64,000 bases of DNA, taken from positions 124,001 through 188,000 of the forward strand of contig CAVTBT010000003.1 in NCBI GenBank assembly GCA_963733065.1, read 5' to 3'. Positions 17,394 to 26,443 of this stretch are shown here, in pieces. The notes under the pieces were generated by a model. That model did not search any database, had not been told where the DNA came from, and saw only the letters and a list, made by a program, of their open reading frames with translations. The DNA comes from CAVTBT01 sp963733065 (GTDB lineage Bacteria; Actinomycetota; Thermoleophilia; Gaiellales; Gaiellaceae). The stretch's first letter is position 1, and every line of letters starts with the position of its first letter. Both the position numbers and the translations under genes were made by a program.

Positions 17394-18556
17394 CGCGCAG
17401 CCGCCGGGACGAGCCGCTCGCGGGAGACGAAGAGCGCGGCCACGAGCCACAGCGCACCCGTTGCGACGAGCGCCCAGAGCGCCGCTGTGAAGCTCCCCGT
17501 CACGTCGCGGACGACGCCGAGGACGAAGGGGCTCGTCGCGGCGATGACGTACCCGACGCCGAGCATCATGCCCACGAGCGCCGCCACCTCCTCCGGGCGT
17601 GCAGCGAGGTCGAGCGGGAGCGTCAGAACGAGCGGGAACATCGCGCCGTTGGCCGCCCCGACGCACGCCGCCCAGAAGTAGCCGGCCGCCGGCGCGACGA
17701 CCAGGCCGGCGAGCCCGACCGTCAGCAGCACGCCCACGCCGACGAGGAACGGCCGCCGGGAGCCGTACCGGTCGGACAGCCACGGCAGGAGCAGCGACGA
17801 CGGCAGGGCGGCCAGGTTCAGGACGGCGAGCAGCGCGCCGGCCGAGGCCTCGCTCCAGCCACGCTCGATGTACGAGTCGGGCAGCCACGCGTTGATGCCG
17901 TAATAGGTGAGACCCATGAGCCCGAACAGCGCGACGAGCAGCCAGGCGACGGGGCTCGACCAGGGCAGCGGCAGCCTCCGCTCGGCCGTCGCCCTGTGCG
18001 GCGCCTCCGGCGTGAGAACGAGCCAGACGACCAGTAGGACGAGGGTGGCGAGCGAGAACACGAGCAGCGATGCGCGCCAGCCGCCGAGTGCGTACGCGAT
18101 CGGCACCGCGAGGGACGCGGAGACGGCCGAGCCGAGCTGGATCCCCGTTGCGTAGACGCCGGTCGCGAACGCGGGCCGGTCGGCGAAGCGCTCCTTGACC
18201 GCGACAGGCAGCAGCGCGCCGGCGAGGCCCATGCCGACACCGACGCCGAACGTCAGCACGACGATGCCGACGACCTCGGGCGCGAGCGCGCGGACGGTGC
18301 CGAAGACGCCGATGCACGCGAGACAGAGCGCGATCGCAGCACGCGTCCCGACCCGACCGCCGAGACGCGCGGCCGACGGCGCGAAGAGGCCCATGCAGAG
18401 CACCGGGATCGTGGCGAGCAGGCCGATGACGGCGTGCGACGCGTCGAGGTCCTCCTGAATCGCGGGAAAGAGCGGCGCCGCACCGACGATCTGCGGCCGG
18501 AGCGCGAGCGAGGCGAGAAACAGCGCGGCAAGCGCCCCGGCCCGGCTCGTCCGCAC
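17390..18556 (-). CDS. MFS transporter, CynX/NimT type
   Basis: A 388-residue protein with about 12 membrane segments. LALRPQIVGAAPLFPAIQ at the N-terminus is the signature region of the CynX/NimT (cyanate, 2-nitroimidazole) branch, and LSDRYGSRRP is the loop motif between the two halves. It acts in the cytoplasmic membrane. The substrate cannot be read; CynX proteins move small anions. The FAH gene upstream on the same strand is separated by a hairpin, so co-transcription is doubtful. Confidence 0.85.
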   Translation of the reverse strand: MRTSRAGALAALFLASLALRPQIVGAAPLFPAIQEDLDASHAVIGLLATIPVLCMGLFAPSAARLGGRVGTRAAIALCLACIGVFGTVRALAPEVVGIVVLTFGVGVGMGLAGALLPVAVKERFADRPAFATGVYATGIQLGSAVSASLAVPIAYALGGWRASLLVFSLATLVLLVVWLVLTPEAPHRATAERRLPLPWSSPVAWLLVALFGLMGLTYYGINAWLPDSYIERGWSEASAGALLAVLNLAALPSSLLLPWLSDRYGSRRPFLVGVGVLLTVGLAGLVVAPAAGYFWAACVGAANGAMFPLVLTLPLDLAARPEEVAALVGMMLGVGYVIAATSPFVLGVVRDVTGSFTAALWALVATGALWLVAALFVSRERLVPAAAR

Positions 18557-18580
18557 TTAACCGGCCGCTGTCGCGATCTC

Positions 18581-18600
18581 GCACGCGCGGCTGCGCGTGC
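18581..18600 (-). terminator. hairpin between FAH and MFS genes
   Basis: GCACGCGC, a 4-base loop and GCGCGTGC form a perfect 8-bp stem. It lies 14 bases after the stop of the FAH-family gene at 18614 on the minus strand. No T-run follows. Confidence 0.55.
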
Positions 18601-18613
18601 CGGCAGGCGTCAT

Positions 18614-19270
18614 CTAGCCGTGCGCCCGGCGAACCGGGTTCGTGAGCTCCCCAAGCCCTTCGATCTCGATCGTCACCTCGTCCCCGTCCTCGAGCATCCG
18701 CTTCGGGTCGCGGAAGACGCCGACCCCTGCGGGCGTGCCGGTGAGGATCAGGTCGCCCGGCTGGAGCGTCATCGTCTGCGAGGCGTACGCGATGATCTCG
18801 TCGACGCCGAAGATGAGGTTCGCGGTCGTCGAGTCCTGCAGCACCTCGCCGCTGACGATCGCCCGGATCCGGAGAGCGTGCGGGTCGGAGACCTCGGCCG
18901 CAGGGACGAGCTGCGGGCCGACCGGGCAGAACGTGTCGACCGACTTGCCGCGCGTCCACTGGCCGTCGCCGAACTGCAGGTCGCGGGCGCTGACGTCGTT
19001 CGCGCAGATGTAGCCGGCCACCGCCTCGAGCGCGTTTTCCTTCGAGACGGCCTTCGCCGTCGAGCCGATGACGACGCCCAGCTCGGCCTCGTAGTCCGCC
19101 TGCTTGACCAGCGGCGGGATGACGATCGGTTCGCCTGGTCCTATGAGCGCGGTCGGAAACTTCGCGAAGAGCAGCGGCGCCGCAGGCAGCTCCGCTCCCT
19201 GCTCCTCCGCGTGGTCACGGTAGTTGAGGCCGACGCACACGATCTTGCCCGGCCGCTCGATCGGGATCAT
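18614..19270 (-). CDS. fumarylacetoacetate hydrolase family protein
   Basis: The 218-residue protein is a complete short FAH-fold enzyme. GLNYRDHAEE is the N-terminal signature, YEAELGVVIG carries metal-binding acidic residues, and NDVSARDLQ and ILTGTPAGVG follow. Members hydrolyse or decarboxylate acylpyruvates and ring-cleavage products. It differs from the AraD1-like FAH protein at 13.0 kb, so the two are not duplicates. TAGCGT sits 6 bases before ATG, divergent from glcD. Confidence 0.9.
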   Translation of the reverse strand: MIPIERPGKIVCVGLNYRDHAEEQGAELPAAPLLFAKFPTALIGPGEPIVIPPLVKQADYEAELGVVIGSTAKAVSKENALEAVAGYICANDVSARDLQFGDGQWTRGKSVDTFCPVGPQLVPAAEVSDPHALRIRAIVSGEVLQDSTTANLIFGVDEIIAYASQTMTLQPGDLILTGTPAGVGVFRDPKRMLEDGDEVTIEIEGLGELTNPVRRAHG

Positions 19271-19295
19271 GCGATCACGCTACTAGACTCGCGAC
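19271..19295. promoter_or_regulatory. 25-base divergent leaderless promoter, FAH gene and glcD
   Basis: Minus strand TAGCGT (19282-19277) ends 6 bases before ATG 19270; plus strand TAGACT (19284-19289) ends 6 bases before GTG 19296. Both -10 boxes fit in 25 bases, so each -35 region must lie inside the other gene. Confidence 0.6.
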
Positions 19296-20783
19296 GTGAA
19301 TCCGTCGCCGACCGCGAGCGTCTCGAGCGAGGAGCGCGCGGCGGCTCTTCCGGGTGCCGTCGTCCGCGAGCTCGAGGCGGCGCTCGGGGAGCGTCACGTG
19401 ATCACCGAGCCCGAGCAGCTCCGCACGTACGAGTGCGACGGGCTGACCGGCTACCGCGCACAACCGGCGCTCGTCGTCCTTCCGGGCTCGACCGAGGAAG
19501 TGCAGTTCGTGCTGCGCCTCTGCGCGCAGCGAGAGATCCCCTGGGTCGCGCGGGGCGCCGGCACGGGACTCTCGGGCGGCGCGGCCCCGGTCGCGGGCGG
19601 GATCGTCGTCTCGCTGGCGCGGATGAACCGCGTGCTCGAGATCGACCTCGACTCCCAGCGCGTCGTCGTCGAGCCGGGCGTGACGAACCTCGAGGTCACT
19701 CGCGCGGTCGAGGCCGACGGCTACTTCTACGCGCCGGATCCGTCGAGCCAGCAGGTGTGCACCATCGGCGGCAACGTGGCGGAGAACTCGGGCGGGGCGC
19801 ACTGCCTGAAGAACGGCTTCACCGTCAACCACGTGCTCGGCCTCGAGCTCGTCCTGCCTGACGGCGAGGTCGTCGAGCTCGCCGAGGGCGATGGCCCAGA
19901 CCTGCTCGGCGTCGTCGTCGGGTCGGAGGGGACGCTCGGCGTCGCCACCAAGGTGACCCTGCGCGTCCTGCGCGAGCCGGAGGTCGTGCAGACCCTCCTC
20001 GCCGGCTTCCACTCGACGGACGAGGCCGGCGCGGCCGTGTCCGGCACGATCGCGGCCGGGATTCTGCCGGCGGCGATCGAGATGATGGACGCACTCACCA
20101 TCGAGGCGGCCGAGGCGGCGGTCGCGCCCGGGTACCCGCCCGGAGCGGGCGCAGTGCTGCTCGTCGAGCTCGACGGCGTCGCCGTCCAGGTCGAGGAGGA
20201 CATGGCCGCGGTGCGCGACCTCTGCCTCGCCTGCGGCTCGTTCGACATCCGCGTGGCCGCCGACGAGGCGGAGCGTGCGCTCCTCTGGCGCGGCCGCAAG
20301 GCTGCGTTCGCCGCGATGGGCAGGGTGGCGACCGACTACTACGTGCAGGACGGGGTCGTGCCGCGCACGCGGCTGCCCGAGGTGCTGCGCCGGATCGCGG
20401 AGCTCGGCGACCGGTACGGACTGCGGATCGGCAACGTCTTCCACGCCGGCGACGGCAACCTCCACCCGCTCGTTCTGTACGACGCCCGCGCCGGCGAGGG
20501 GCCGCGCGCGAAGGAGGCGGCCGAGGCCATCCTCGAGATCTGCATGGACGTCGGCGGGTCGCTGACAGGCGAGCACGGCATCGGAGTCGACAAGGCGTGC
20601 TCGATGCCGAGCATGTTCGGGGAGCGCGACCTCCAGACCTTCGAGCGGCTGCGACGCGCCTTCGACCCGGACGGGCTCGCGAACCCGGGCAAGGTGCTCC
20701 CGACGCCGCGGCTCTGCGGCGAGGTGCCGGGGCCTTACCGTGTCCATCCGCTCGAGAGGCTGGGGCTTGCCGAGCGTCTCTAG
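19296..20783 (+). CDS. glcD: glycolate oxidase subunit GlcD (FAD-linked oxidase)
   Basis: The 495-residue protein is the FAD/lactate-type catalytic subunit. The flavin-binding core has RGAGTGLSGGA, PDPSSQQVCTIGGNVAENSGG and VGSEGTLG; the C-terminal domain has FHAGDGNLHPL and GSLTGEHGIG. It is followed by glcE and glcF, so the complete three-subunit glycolate (2-hydroxyacid) dehydrogenase is encoded here. It oxidises glycolate to glyoxylate at the membrane. A TAGACT box 6 bases before the GTG predicts a leaderless operon message. Confidence 0.95.
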   Translation: MNPSPTASVSSEERAAALPGAVVRELEAALGERHVITEPEQLRTYECDGLTGYRAQPALVVLPGSTEEVQFVLRLCAQREIPWVARGAGTGLSGGAAPVAGGIVVSLARMNRVLEIDLDSQRVVVEPGVTNLEVTRAVEADGYFYAPDPSSQQVCTIGGNVAENSGGAHCLKNGFTVNHVLGLELVLPDGEVVELAEGDGPDLLGVVVGSEGTLGVATKVTLRVLREPEVVQTLLAGFHSTDEAGAAVSGTIAAGILPAAIEMMDALTIEAAEAAVAPGYPPGAGAVLLVELDGVAVQVEEDMAAVRDLCLACGSFDIRVAADEAERALLWRGRKAAFAAMGRVATDYYVQDGVVPRTRLPEVLRRIAELGDRYGLRIGNVFHAGDGNLHPLVLYDARAGEGPRAKEAAEAILEICMDVGGSLTGEHGIGVDKACSMPSMFGERDLQTFERLRRAFDPDGLANPGKVLPTPRLCGEVPGPYRVHPLERLGLAERL

Positions 20784-21672
20784 CATCGACGAGGCGGCCG
20801 CCTTCCTGCGCGACGCGAACGCGGCAGGTCGCCCCGTGCGGATCGGCGACGACCTCTCCCTCGCCGGGCTCGACCGCGTGCTCGAGCACGAGGCAGGGGA
20901 CCTCACCTGCACGGTCGAGGCCGGAATCCGGCTCTCGACCCTGAACGAGAGGCTCGGCGAGGCCGGCCAGCGGCTCTCTCTCGATCCGCCCGGCGACCCG
21001 ACGATCGGCGCATGCCTGGCCGCCGCGCTGAGCGGGCCCCGGCGGCACCGCTTCGGCACGCCCCGCGACCTCGTCCTCGGCGTGACGCTCGTGCTCGCGG
21101 ACGGCACGGTCGCGAGCGCAGGCGGGAAGGTCGTCAAGAACGTCGCCGGCTACGACCTCGGCAAGCTCGCCTGCGGGTCGCGCGGGACGCTCGGGCTCGT
21201 CGCCCGGGTGTCGCTGCGGCTCCACCCGCTACCCCAGGCGGCGTGCACCCTGCTCGTCGAGACCGACGACCCGGCGGAGGCCGTCGCGCGCCTGCGGCGA
21301 TCGCAGCTCGTGCCGAGCGCCCTCGACGTCCTGCACCCGGGCGGCGTGGCCGTGCTCTTCGAGGGGGGCGAGACGGCCGTCGAGGCGCAGCTGCTCACGG
21401 CGCGCTCACTCGTCGGCGGCCGCGAGGCGGGACACGAGATCTGGGACGAGAGCCGCAGGCGGCAAGCGGCCGCGCAGGGCGTCGTCCGCTTCCCGCCGGG
21501 CGACCTGGCCGACCGCCTGCGCGAGCTCGACCCGGGCTCCGCCGTGCGGGCGGGCTCCGGGGTCGCCTACACACCGCGCGATCGTCCGCCACCGAGCGCG
21601 TCGCCGGCGCTCGCCGCGCTCCACGAGCGCCTGCGGCGGGCGTTCGACCCGAAGGGGATCCTCGCCGCGTGA
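20740..21672 (+). CDS. glcE: glycolate oxidase subunit GlcE (FAD-binding)
   Basis: The 310-residue protein is the second FAD-binding subunit, shorter than GlcD, with GLDRVLEHEAGDLTCTVEAG, GDPTIGACLAA and KVVKNVAGYDLGKL. The C-terminus ends LRRAFDPKGIL, the usual family end. A start at 20740 overlaps glcD by 44 bases; a TTG at 20767 gives a shorter overlap and may be the real start. The stop TGA overlaps the glcF start GTG. Confidence 0.9.
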   Translation: MSIRSRGWGLPSVSSIDEAAAFLRDANAAGRPVRIGDDLSLAGLDRVLEHEAGDLTCTVEAGIRLSTLNERLGEAGQRLSLDPPGDPTIGACLAAALSGPRRHRFGTPRDLVLGVTLVLADGTVASAGGKVVKNVAGYDLGKLACGSRGTLGLVARVSLRLHPLPQAACTLLVETDDPAEAVARLRRSQLVPSALDVLHPGGVAVLFEGGETAVEAQLLTARSLVGGREAGHEIWDESRRRQAAAQGVVRFPPGDLADRLRELDPGSAVRAGSGVAYTPRDRPPPSASPALAALHERLRRAFDPKGILAA

Positions 21673-22845
21673 TCCGGGAGCACATCGAAGACTGCGTGCA
21701 TTGCGGCTTCTGCCTGCCGACGTGCCCCACCTACCTGCTGTGGAGCGAGGAGATGGACTCGCCGCGCGGCCGCATCCATCTCATGGAGTCGCGGCTCGAC
21801 GGGACGATCGCGCTGAACCGCACCGTCGTCGAGCACTTCGACCGGTGCCTGGGCTGCATGGCGTGCGTCACGGCCTGCCCCTCCGGCGTGAAGTACGACC
21901 TGCTCATCACCGAGACGCGGGCGACGGTCGAGCGAGAGCACGGCCGCGACCTCGGCGACCGACTGCTCCGCACCGCGCTGTTCGCCGTGCTCCCCTACCC
22001 GCGCCGGCTCAGGCCGGCGCTCGCACTCTCGCCGCTCGGCCGTGTCGTGCCGGGCCGGCTCGGCACGATGGCCCGCCTCGCCCCGCGCCGGCGCTCGCGC
22101 GAGCAGCCGCCGCGGGTCACCCCGGCAGCCGGGGCGCGCCCGCGGACGCGTCGCGCTGCTCGCGGGCTGCGTCCAGCGCGTCGCGTTCGGCGACGTGAAC
22201 GCCGCCACGGCCCGCGTCCTCGCCGCCGAGGGCTGGGAGGTGGCCGTGCCGTCACAGGGCTGCTGCGGCGCGCTGTCCGCCCACGCGGGGCGAGCGGGCG
22301 AGGCGGAGCGTCTGACCGAGCGGCTCGGGCGCCGGCTCGCCGGCCTGCCCGTCGCCGTCAACTCGTCCGGGTGCGGCTCGCACCTGAAGGACCACGGCTT
22401 CGACGCGCTCGACCTCACGGAGCTGCTGGGCGAGCGGCCCCGCGGCACGCTGCACCCGCTGCCGCTGCGGGTCGCGTACCAGGACTCCTGCCACCTGCGG
22501 CACGCACAGCGGCTCCCGTCGGCCTGGAAGCCGGTCCTGGAGCGCATCCCCGCGCTCGACCTCGTCGAGCCCGCCGAGCAGGACGTCTGCTGCGGCAGCG
22601 CGGGCGTCTACAACATCCTGCAGCCCGAGGCGGCCCGGGAGCTCGGCGACCGCAAGGCGGCGCACGTCCTGGCCACGGGCGCCGAGGCGCTCGTGAGCGC
22701 GAACCCCGGCTGTCTCGTCCAGCTCTCCCAGGCGCTCGAGCGGGCGGGGCGCCCGCTCCCCACCCTCCATCCCGTCGAGCTGCTCGACGCGGCGCAGCGA
22801 GGCGTCCGGGCCCCGGAGCTGGTGCCACGCGCGACGGGCGGCTGA
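21669..22845 (+). CDS. glcF: glycolate oxidase iron-sulfur subunit GlcF, apparent frameshift
   Basis: Corrected length is 391 residues. Two 4Fe-4S motifs are at the N-terminus (CVHCGFCLPTCP and CLGCMACVTACP), and the C-terminal half has the CCG-type cysteine motifs GCCGAL and DVCCGSAG. One extra G in the GGGG run at 22131-22134 splits the frame: residues up to PRVTPAAG are upstream, and GRVALLAGCVQ continues one frame on. All motifs on both sides are intact. It passes electrons from GlcD/E to the quinone pool. Confidence 0.88.
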
Positions 22846-22852
22846 GGCCGGC

Positions 22853-24112
22853 CTACGCGGCCTCCACCGGCCGCAGCTCGTCGAGCCGGTCGATCTGCGC
22901 CAGCGGCGGGAAGAGCCGCGACCAGAGCACGGCAACCGCGATCGTGGCGACGCCGCCGATCACGACGGCCGGCACCGCCCCCACGAGCGCGGCCGCGACA
23001 CCGGACTCGAACGCACCGAGCTCGTTCGAGGCGCTGATGAAGACCATCTCGACGGCGTTCACGCGCCCGCGCAGCTCGTCCGGCGTCACGAGGGGGACGA
23101 TCGTCGACCGCAGCACCATGCTGGCCATGTCGACGGCGCCCGCGGCCGCCAGCGCCGCGATCGAGAGCCAGAGCGAGCGCGAGAGCCCGAACACGATCAT
23201 CGAGGCGCCGAACGCCGCCACGACGAGGAAGAGCGTCCGGCCGGCGTAGCGCTCGATCGGCCGGCGCGCCAGGTAGAGGCCGACGAGCAGCGCGCCGACC
23301 GACGGGGCGCTGCGGAGCACGCCCAGTCCGGTCGGCCCGACCTCGAGCACGTCCTTCGCGAAGACGGGCAGCAGGGCCACGGCGCCGCCGAACAGCACCG
23401 CGAAGAGGTCGAGCGAGATCGCGCCGAACAGCACCGGCGTGCGCCGCACGAGCCGCACGCCGGCGAGCACGCTGTCGAGCGACGGCGCCCCCGCGCCGGC
23501 CGGGATCCGCCCCGCGCCGATCGCGAGCACGCAGCCGAGCGCCACGACGACCAGGACGGCCGCGACGGCGTAGACCAGCTCGGGACGAATGGCGAACAGC
23601 AGCCCGCCCAGCGCCGGCCCGGCCACGACCGCGAACTGGACGCCCGAGGAGCGCACGGCGAAGGCCCCGGCGAGCAGCTCGGGCGGCACGATCGTCGGCG
23701 TCAGCGCACGCGCCGGCGGCGAGCCGATGGCGCTCGCGATGCCCGTGCCGAAGGCGAGCACGAAGAACGGCCACAGCGAGGAGGCGCCGCGGATCGTCAC
23801 GACGAGGAGGCCGGCGACGACGACGAGGTCGATCACCGTGGCGACGGCGAAGATGGAGCGCCGCGGCAGCCGGTCGGCGATATGCCCGGCCGGCAGCGCG
23901 AGCAGCGGCAGCGGCAGGAACTCGGCGAGCCCCACGAGCCCGAGGTCGAGCGGGTTGCCGCGCACCTCGTAGACCTGCCAGCCGATCGCCACCTGGCACA
24001 TCGACAGCGCCAGACCGGTGGCGATGGACGAGAGCCAGAAGAACCGGAAGTCGCGAATGCGCAGCGCGGCCGTGCCGGCCCGGCGGCGCGGGCCGGCGCC
24101 GCGATCGCTCAC
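22853..24112 (-). CDS. MFS transporter (EntS/enterobactin exporter-like)
   Basis: A 419-residue MFS protein with about 12 membrane segments. IRDFRFFWLSSIATGLALSM and DRLPRRSIFA are typical of the EntS/tetracycline-exporter-like group. The N-terminus starts with a basic tail. GTG 24112 overlaps the stop of the CBS-domain gene (GTGA), so the two are translated together. The substrate is unknown; this branch exports siderophores and drugs. Confidence 0.85.
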   Translation of the reverse strand: MSDRGAGPRRRAGTAALRIRDFRFFWLSSIATGLALSMCQVAIGWQVYEVRGNPLDLGLVGLAEFLPLPLLALPAGHIADRLPRRSIFAVATVIDLVVVAGLLVVTIRGASSLWPFFVLAFGTGIASAIGSPPARALTPTIVPPELLAGAFAVRSSGVQFAVVAGPALGGLLFAIRPELVYAVAAVLVVVALGCVLAIGAGRIPAGAGAPSLDSVLAGVRLVRRTPVLFGAISLDLFAVLFGGAVALLPVFAKDVLEVGPTGLGVLRSAPSVGALLVGLYLARRPIERYAGRTLFLVVAAFGASMIVFGLSRSLWLSIAALAAAGAVDMASMVLRSTIVPLVTPDELRGRVNAVEMVFISASNELGAFESGVAAALVGAVPAVVIGGVATIAVAVLWSRLFPPLAQIDRLDELRPVEAA

Positions 24113-25413
24113 GAGCCGGCTGCGACCTCGTGGGCCAGCTGGGGCGGCGGCTCGGCGAACTCGACCTCCAGCCGCTGGATGCGCGAGCCCTCGGTCTCGA
24201 GCACGGTGAAGCGCACGCCGTTCGACCGCACCTCGTCGCCCGGCTCGGCCTGGCGCCCGAGCACGCCGAACACGAAGCCGGCGACGGTGTGGAAGTCCTC
24301 CTGCTCGATCTCGGTGCCGAAGCGCTCGTTGAAGTCGTCGATCGGGAACGTCCCGTCGATGCGGACGCGCGTCTCGTCCACCCGCTCGACCGACTCGTCG
24401 GGCAGGTCGTACTCGTCCTCGATCTCGCCGACGATCTCCTCGAGCAGGTCCTCGAGCGTGACGATGCCACGGAACGCGCCGTACTCGTCGACGACGACGG
24501 CCATGTGCTGGTTGGTGTTGCGGAACTCGCCGAGGAGCGCCGCGAGGTCCTTCGTCTCGGGGACGATGTAGGGCGACCGCAGGATCGAGCCGACGTCCAC
24601 GTCGGCGATGCCGAGGTCGTGCATCGCCGAGAAGAGGTCGCGCACGTGCAGGACGCCGGCGATGTCGTCGAGGTTCTCGCGGTAGACCGGGTAGCGCGTG
24701 TAGGGCGAGTCGATGACGGCGGCAAGGCACTCCTCGGGCGGCAGCTCGATCGAGAGCGCCACCACCTGAGGCCGCGGCACCATCACCTCGTGCACCTCTT
24801 TGTCCGCGAAGTCGAAAACCTTGTAGAGCATCTCCTCCTCGGTCGTGGCGATCTCACCCGCGTCCTCGGCGCCTGCGACGATCTGGCGGATCTCCTCTTC
24901 CGTGTGCGCGACGTCTCCGACCGGCGCCGGCTCGATGCCGAAGAGGCGCACGGCGGCGTTCGCCGTGACCTGGAGTGCCCAGTTCAGGGGCTGGATCACG
25001 CGCTGCAGCCAGTAGAGCGGGTAGGAGAGAGCCATCGCGTAGCTCTCGGCCTTCTGCAGCGCGATCGCCTTCGGCGCCAACTCGCCGAGCGAGACGCTTA
25101 GGTAGGTCAGGATGAGAAACGACAGCGCGAACGCGAGCCCGCGTGGCATCCATTCGAAGTAGCCGGACAGGAGCGGCTCGCCTACGGCGCCGAGCGCGAT
25201 GCCGAAGACCGTGATGGCGATCTGCACGGTCGAGATGAAGCCGACCGGCTCGTCCATCAGCCGCAGGGCCACCCGCGCACGGCGACTGCCGCCGTCGGCG
25301 AGCGGCTGCAGGCGTGTACGGCGCGCGGTCACGAGCGCGTACTCGGCGGCGACAAAGACCGCATTCCCCAGCACCAGCAGGAGAATGACGACGATTCTGA
25401 GGAGATCGGTCAC
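24109..25413 (-). CDS. hemolysin-family (CNNM/CorC) protein: DUF21, two CBS domains, transporter-associated domain
   Basis: The 434-residue protein has a DUF21 membrane domain at about 1-190 with four hydrophobic segments, a CBS pair at about 215-330 (VMVPRP, GIVTLEDLLEEIVGEI) and a C-terminal CorC/HlyC-type domain with AGFVFGVLG. Such proteins act in magnesium or cobalt export and membrane integrity; haemolysis is not implied. The GTG start lies inside the 3' arm of a GC hairpin (25412-25432). Confidence 0.9.
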   Translation of the reverse strand: MTDLLRIVVILLLVLGNAVFVAAEYALVTARRTRLQPLADGGSRRARVALRLMDEPVGFISTVQIAITVFGIALGAVGEPLLSGYFEWMPRGLAFALSFLILTYLSVSLGELAPKAIALQKAESYAMALSYPLYWLQRVIQPLNWALQVTANAAVRLFGIEPAPVGDVAHTEEEIRQIVAGAEDAGEIATTEEEMLYKVFDFADKEVHEVMVPRPQVVALSIELPPEECLAAVIDSPYTRYPVYRENLDDIAGVLHVRDLFSAMHDLGIADVDVGSILRSPYIVPETKDLAALLGEFRNTNQHMAVVVDEYGAFRGIVTLEDLLEEIVGEIEDEYDLPDESVERVDETRVRIDGTFPIDDFNERFGTEIEQEDFHTVAGFVFGVLGRQAEPGDEVRSNGVRFTVLETEGSRIQRLEVEFAEPPPQLAHEVAAGS

Positions 25414-25432
25414 GCCCCGCTCGCCGGGGCGT
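25412..25432 (-). terminator. GC hairpin overlapping a start codon
   Basis: ACGCCCC and GGGGCGT form a perfect 7-bp stem with a 7-base loop. It lies 28-48 bases after the MBL gene stop on the minus strand, so it may end that transcript. Its 3' arm also holds the GTG start of the next gene, so it may instead mask that start. Confidence 0.4.
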
Positions 25433-25459
25433 GGGTACTAGGCGGTTGCTCGTCGTCCA

Positions 25460-26395
25460 CTAGAGGATCTGCGCGGCAGTATAGGAGACCCTCCCGTCGT
25501 CCTCGGCCCGCCGGGCCCGTCCCTCTAGGACGAGGCGCTCGAGGTGCGAGAGCGCCTCTGCGACGGCGAAGCGGCGGGCGCCCGGGTGCAGATCGTCGCC
25601 GAAGAGCGGGAACGAGACGTCGTACCCGCTGCGCGGCTCCGGGCCGAGGGCTGCCTCGGTGGCGGCGAGGCGCTCGCGATGGTGCTCGATGAGCTCTCGT
25701 GCTCGTCCGACCGGGTCGAGGATGGGGTCTCCGTGCCCGGGCAGAGCGATCGTCGGCGCCAGCGAGATGGTCGTCTCCAACGCGCCCAGGAAGTCGCCGA
25801 GGGGATCCGCGCGGCTCGCCGGCCAGAGGCCGACCGTCGGCGAGATCCGGCCGAGCAGGTGGTCGGCTGCGATCAGCACGCCGTCGCGGTGCATGACGAG
25901 CTGGCCGTCGGCGTGCCCCGGGGCGGCGACGAGCTCCCAGCCGTCCACGCGGTCACCGGGCCGCACGAGCTGCGGGTCGCGCTGGTAGCGGATGAACGGC
26001 GCGTAGACGGAGCCGGACTGGAGCAGCTCCTCGGCGACGCCGCGCGGCACGCCGTGGCGCAGGAACCAGTCGGCGATCCGCTGCGGCCAGCCCGGCGTGC
26101 CCCAGACGAGCTCGCACTGCGCGTAGTCGAGCTCGCCCTGCAGCACCGGCGCTCCCGTGATCCCGGCGACGTCGGCCGCCGCCCCGACGTGGTCCGGATG
26201 GAAGTGCGTGACGAGCACGCGGGCCACCTCGAGGCCGTCGAGCTCGGCCGTCCACCGCTCCTCGGCATCCGGGAGCCCGAGACCGGTGTCGACGAGCGTC
26301 CAGCCGTCGGAGCCGGGCACCAGGTAGGCGTGGACGTGACCCGGACGGGTCGGCAGCGGCAGCGTGACGCGGCGGATTCCTCCGGGGAGGTCCAT
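25460..26395 (-). CDS. MBL-fold metallo-hydrolase
   Basis: The 311-residue protein is a metallo-beta-lactamase fold hydrolase. The metal motif HFHPDH is present, with later ligands in PGHADG, a conserved D in AADHLLG and a final H in PGHGDP. The C-terminal winged-helix part fits the LACTB2/RNase-like group, in which the MBL fold is followed by a short helical domain. Substrate unknown. The ATG has TAGAGT at a 6-base distance and diverges from the radical SAM gene. Confidence 0.88.
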   Translation of the reverse strand: MDLPGGIRRVTLPLPTRPGHVHAYLVPGSDGWTLVDTGLGLPDAEERWTAELDGLEVARVLVTHFHPDHVGAAADVAGITGAPVLQGELDYAQCELVWGTPGWPQRIADWFLRHGVPRGVAEELLQSGSVYAPFIRYQRDPQLVRPGDRVDGWELVAAPGHADGQLVMHRDGVLIAADHLLGRISPTVGLWPASRADPLGDFLGALETTISLAPTIALPGHGDPILDPVGRARELIEHHRERLAATEAALGPEPRSGYDVSFPLFGDDLHPGARRFAVAEALSHLERLVLEGRARRAEDDGRVSYTAAQIL

Positions 26396-26443
26396 CGCGC
26401 GACTCTACCCGGCGCGATCGAACAGGTGTTCTATACTCGGCTC
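26396..26443. promoter_or_regulatory. divergent leaderless promoter, MBL and radical SAM genes
   Basis: Minus strand TAGAGT (26407-26402) is 6 bases before ATG 26395. Plus strand TATACT (26432-26437) is 6 bases before ATG 26444. Confidence 0.6.

Noticed and set aside
16275..18959. Long minus-strand open frame of about 894 codons across nitroreductase, SnoaL and transporter genes
   Set aside because: Only its last 167 codons resemble a protein family (nitroreductase). The rest is Arg/Ala-rich antisense, as expected in very GC-rich DNA.
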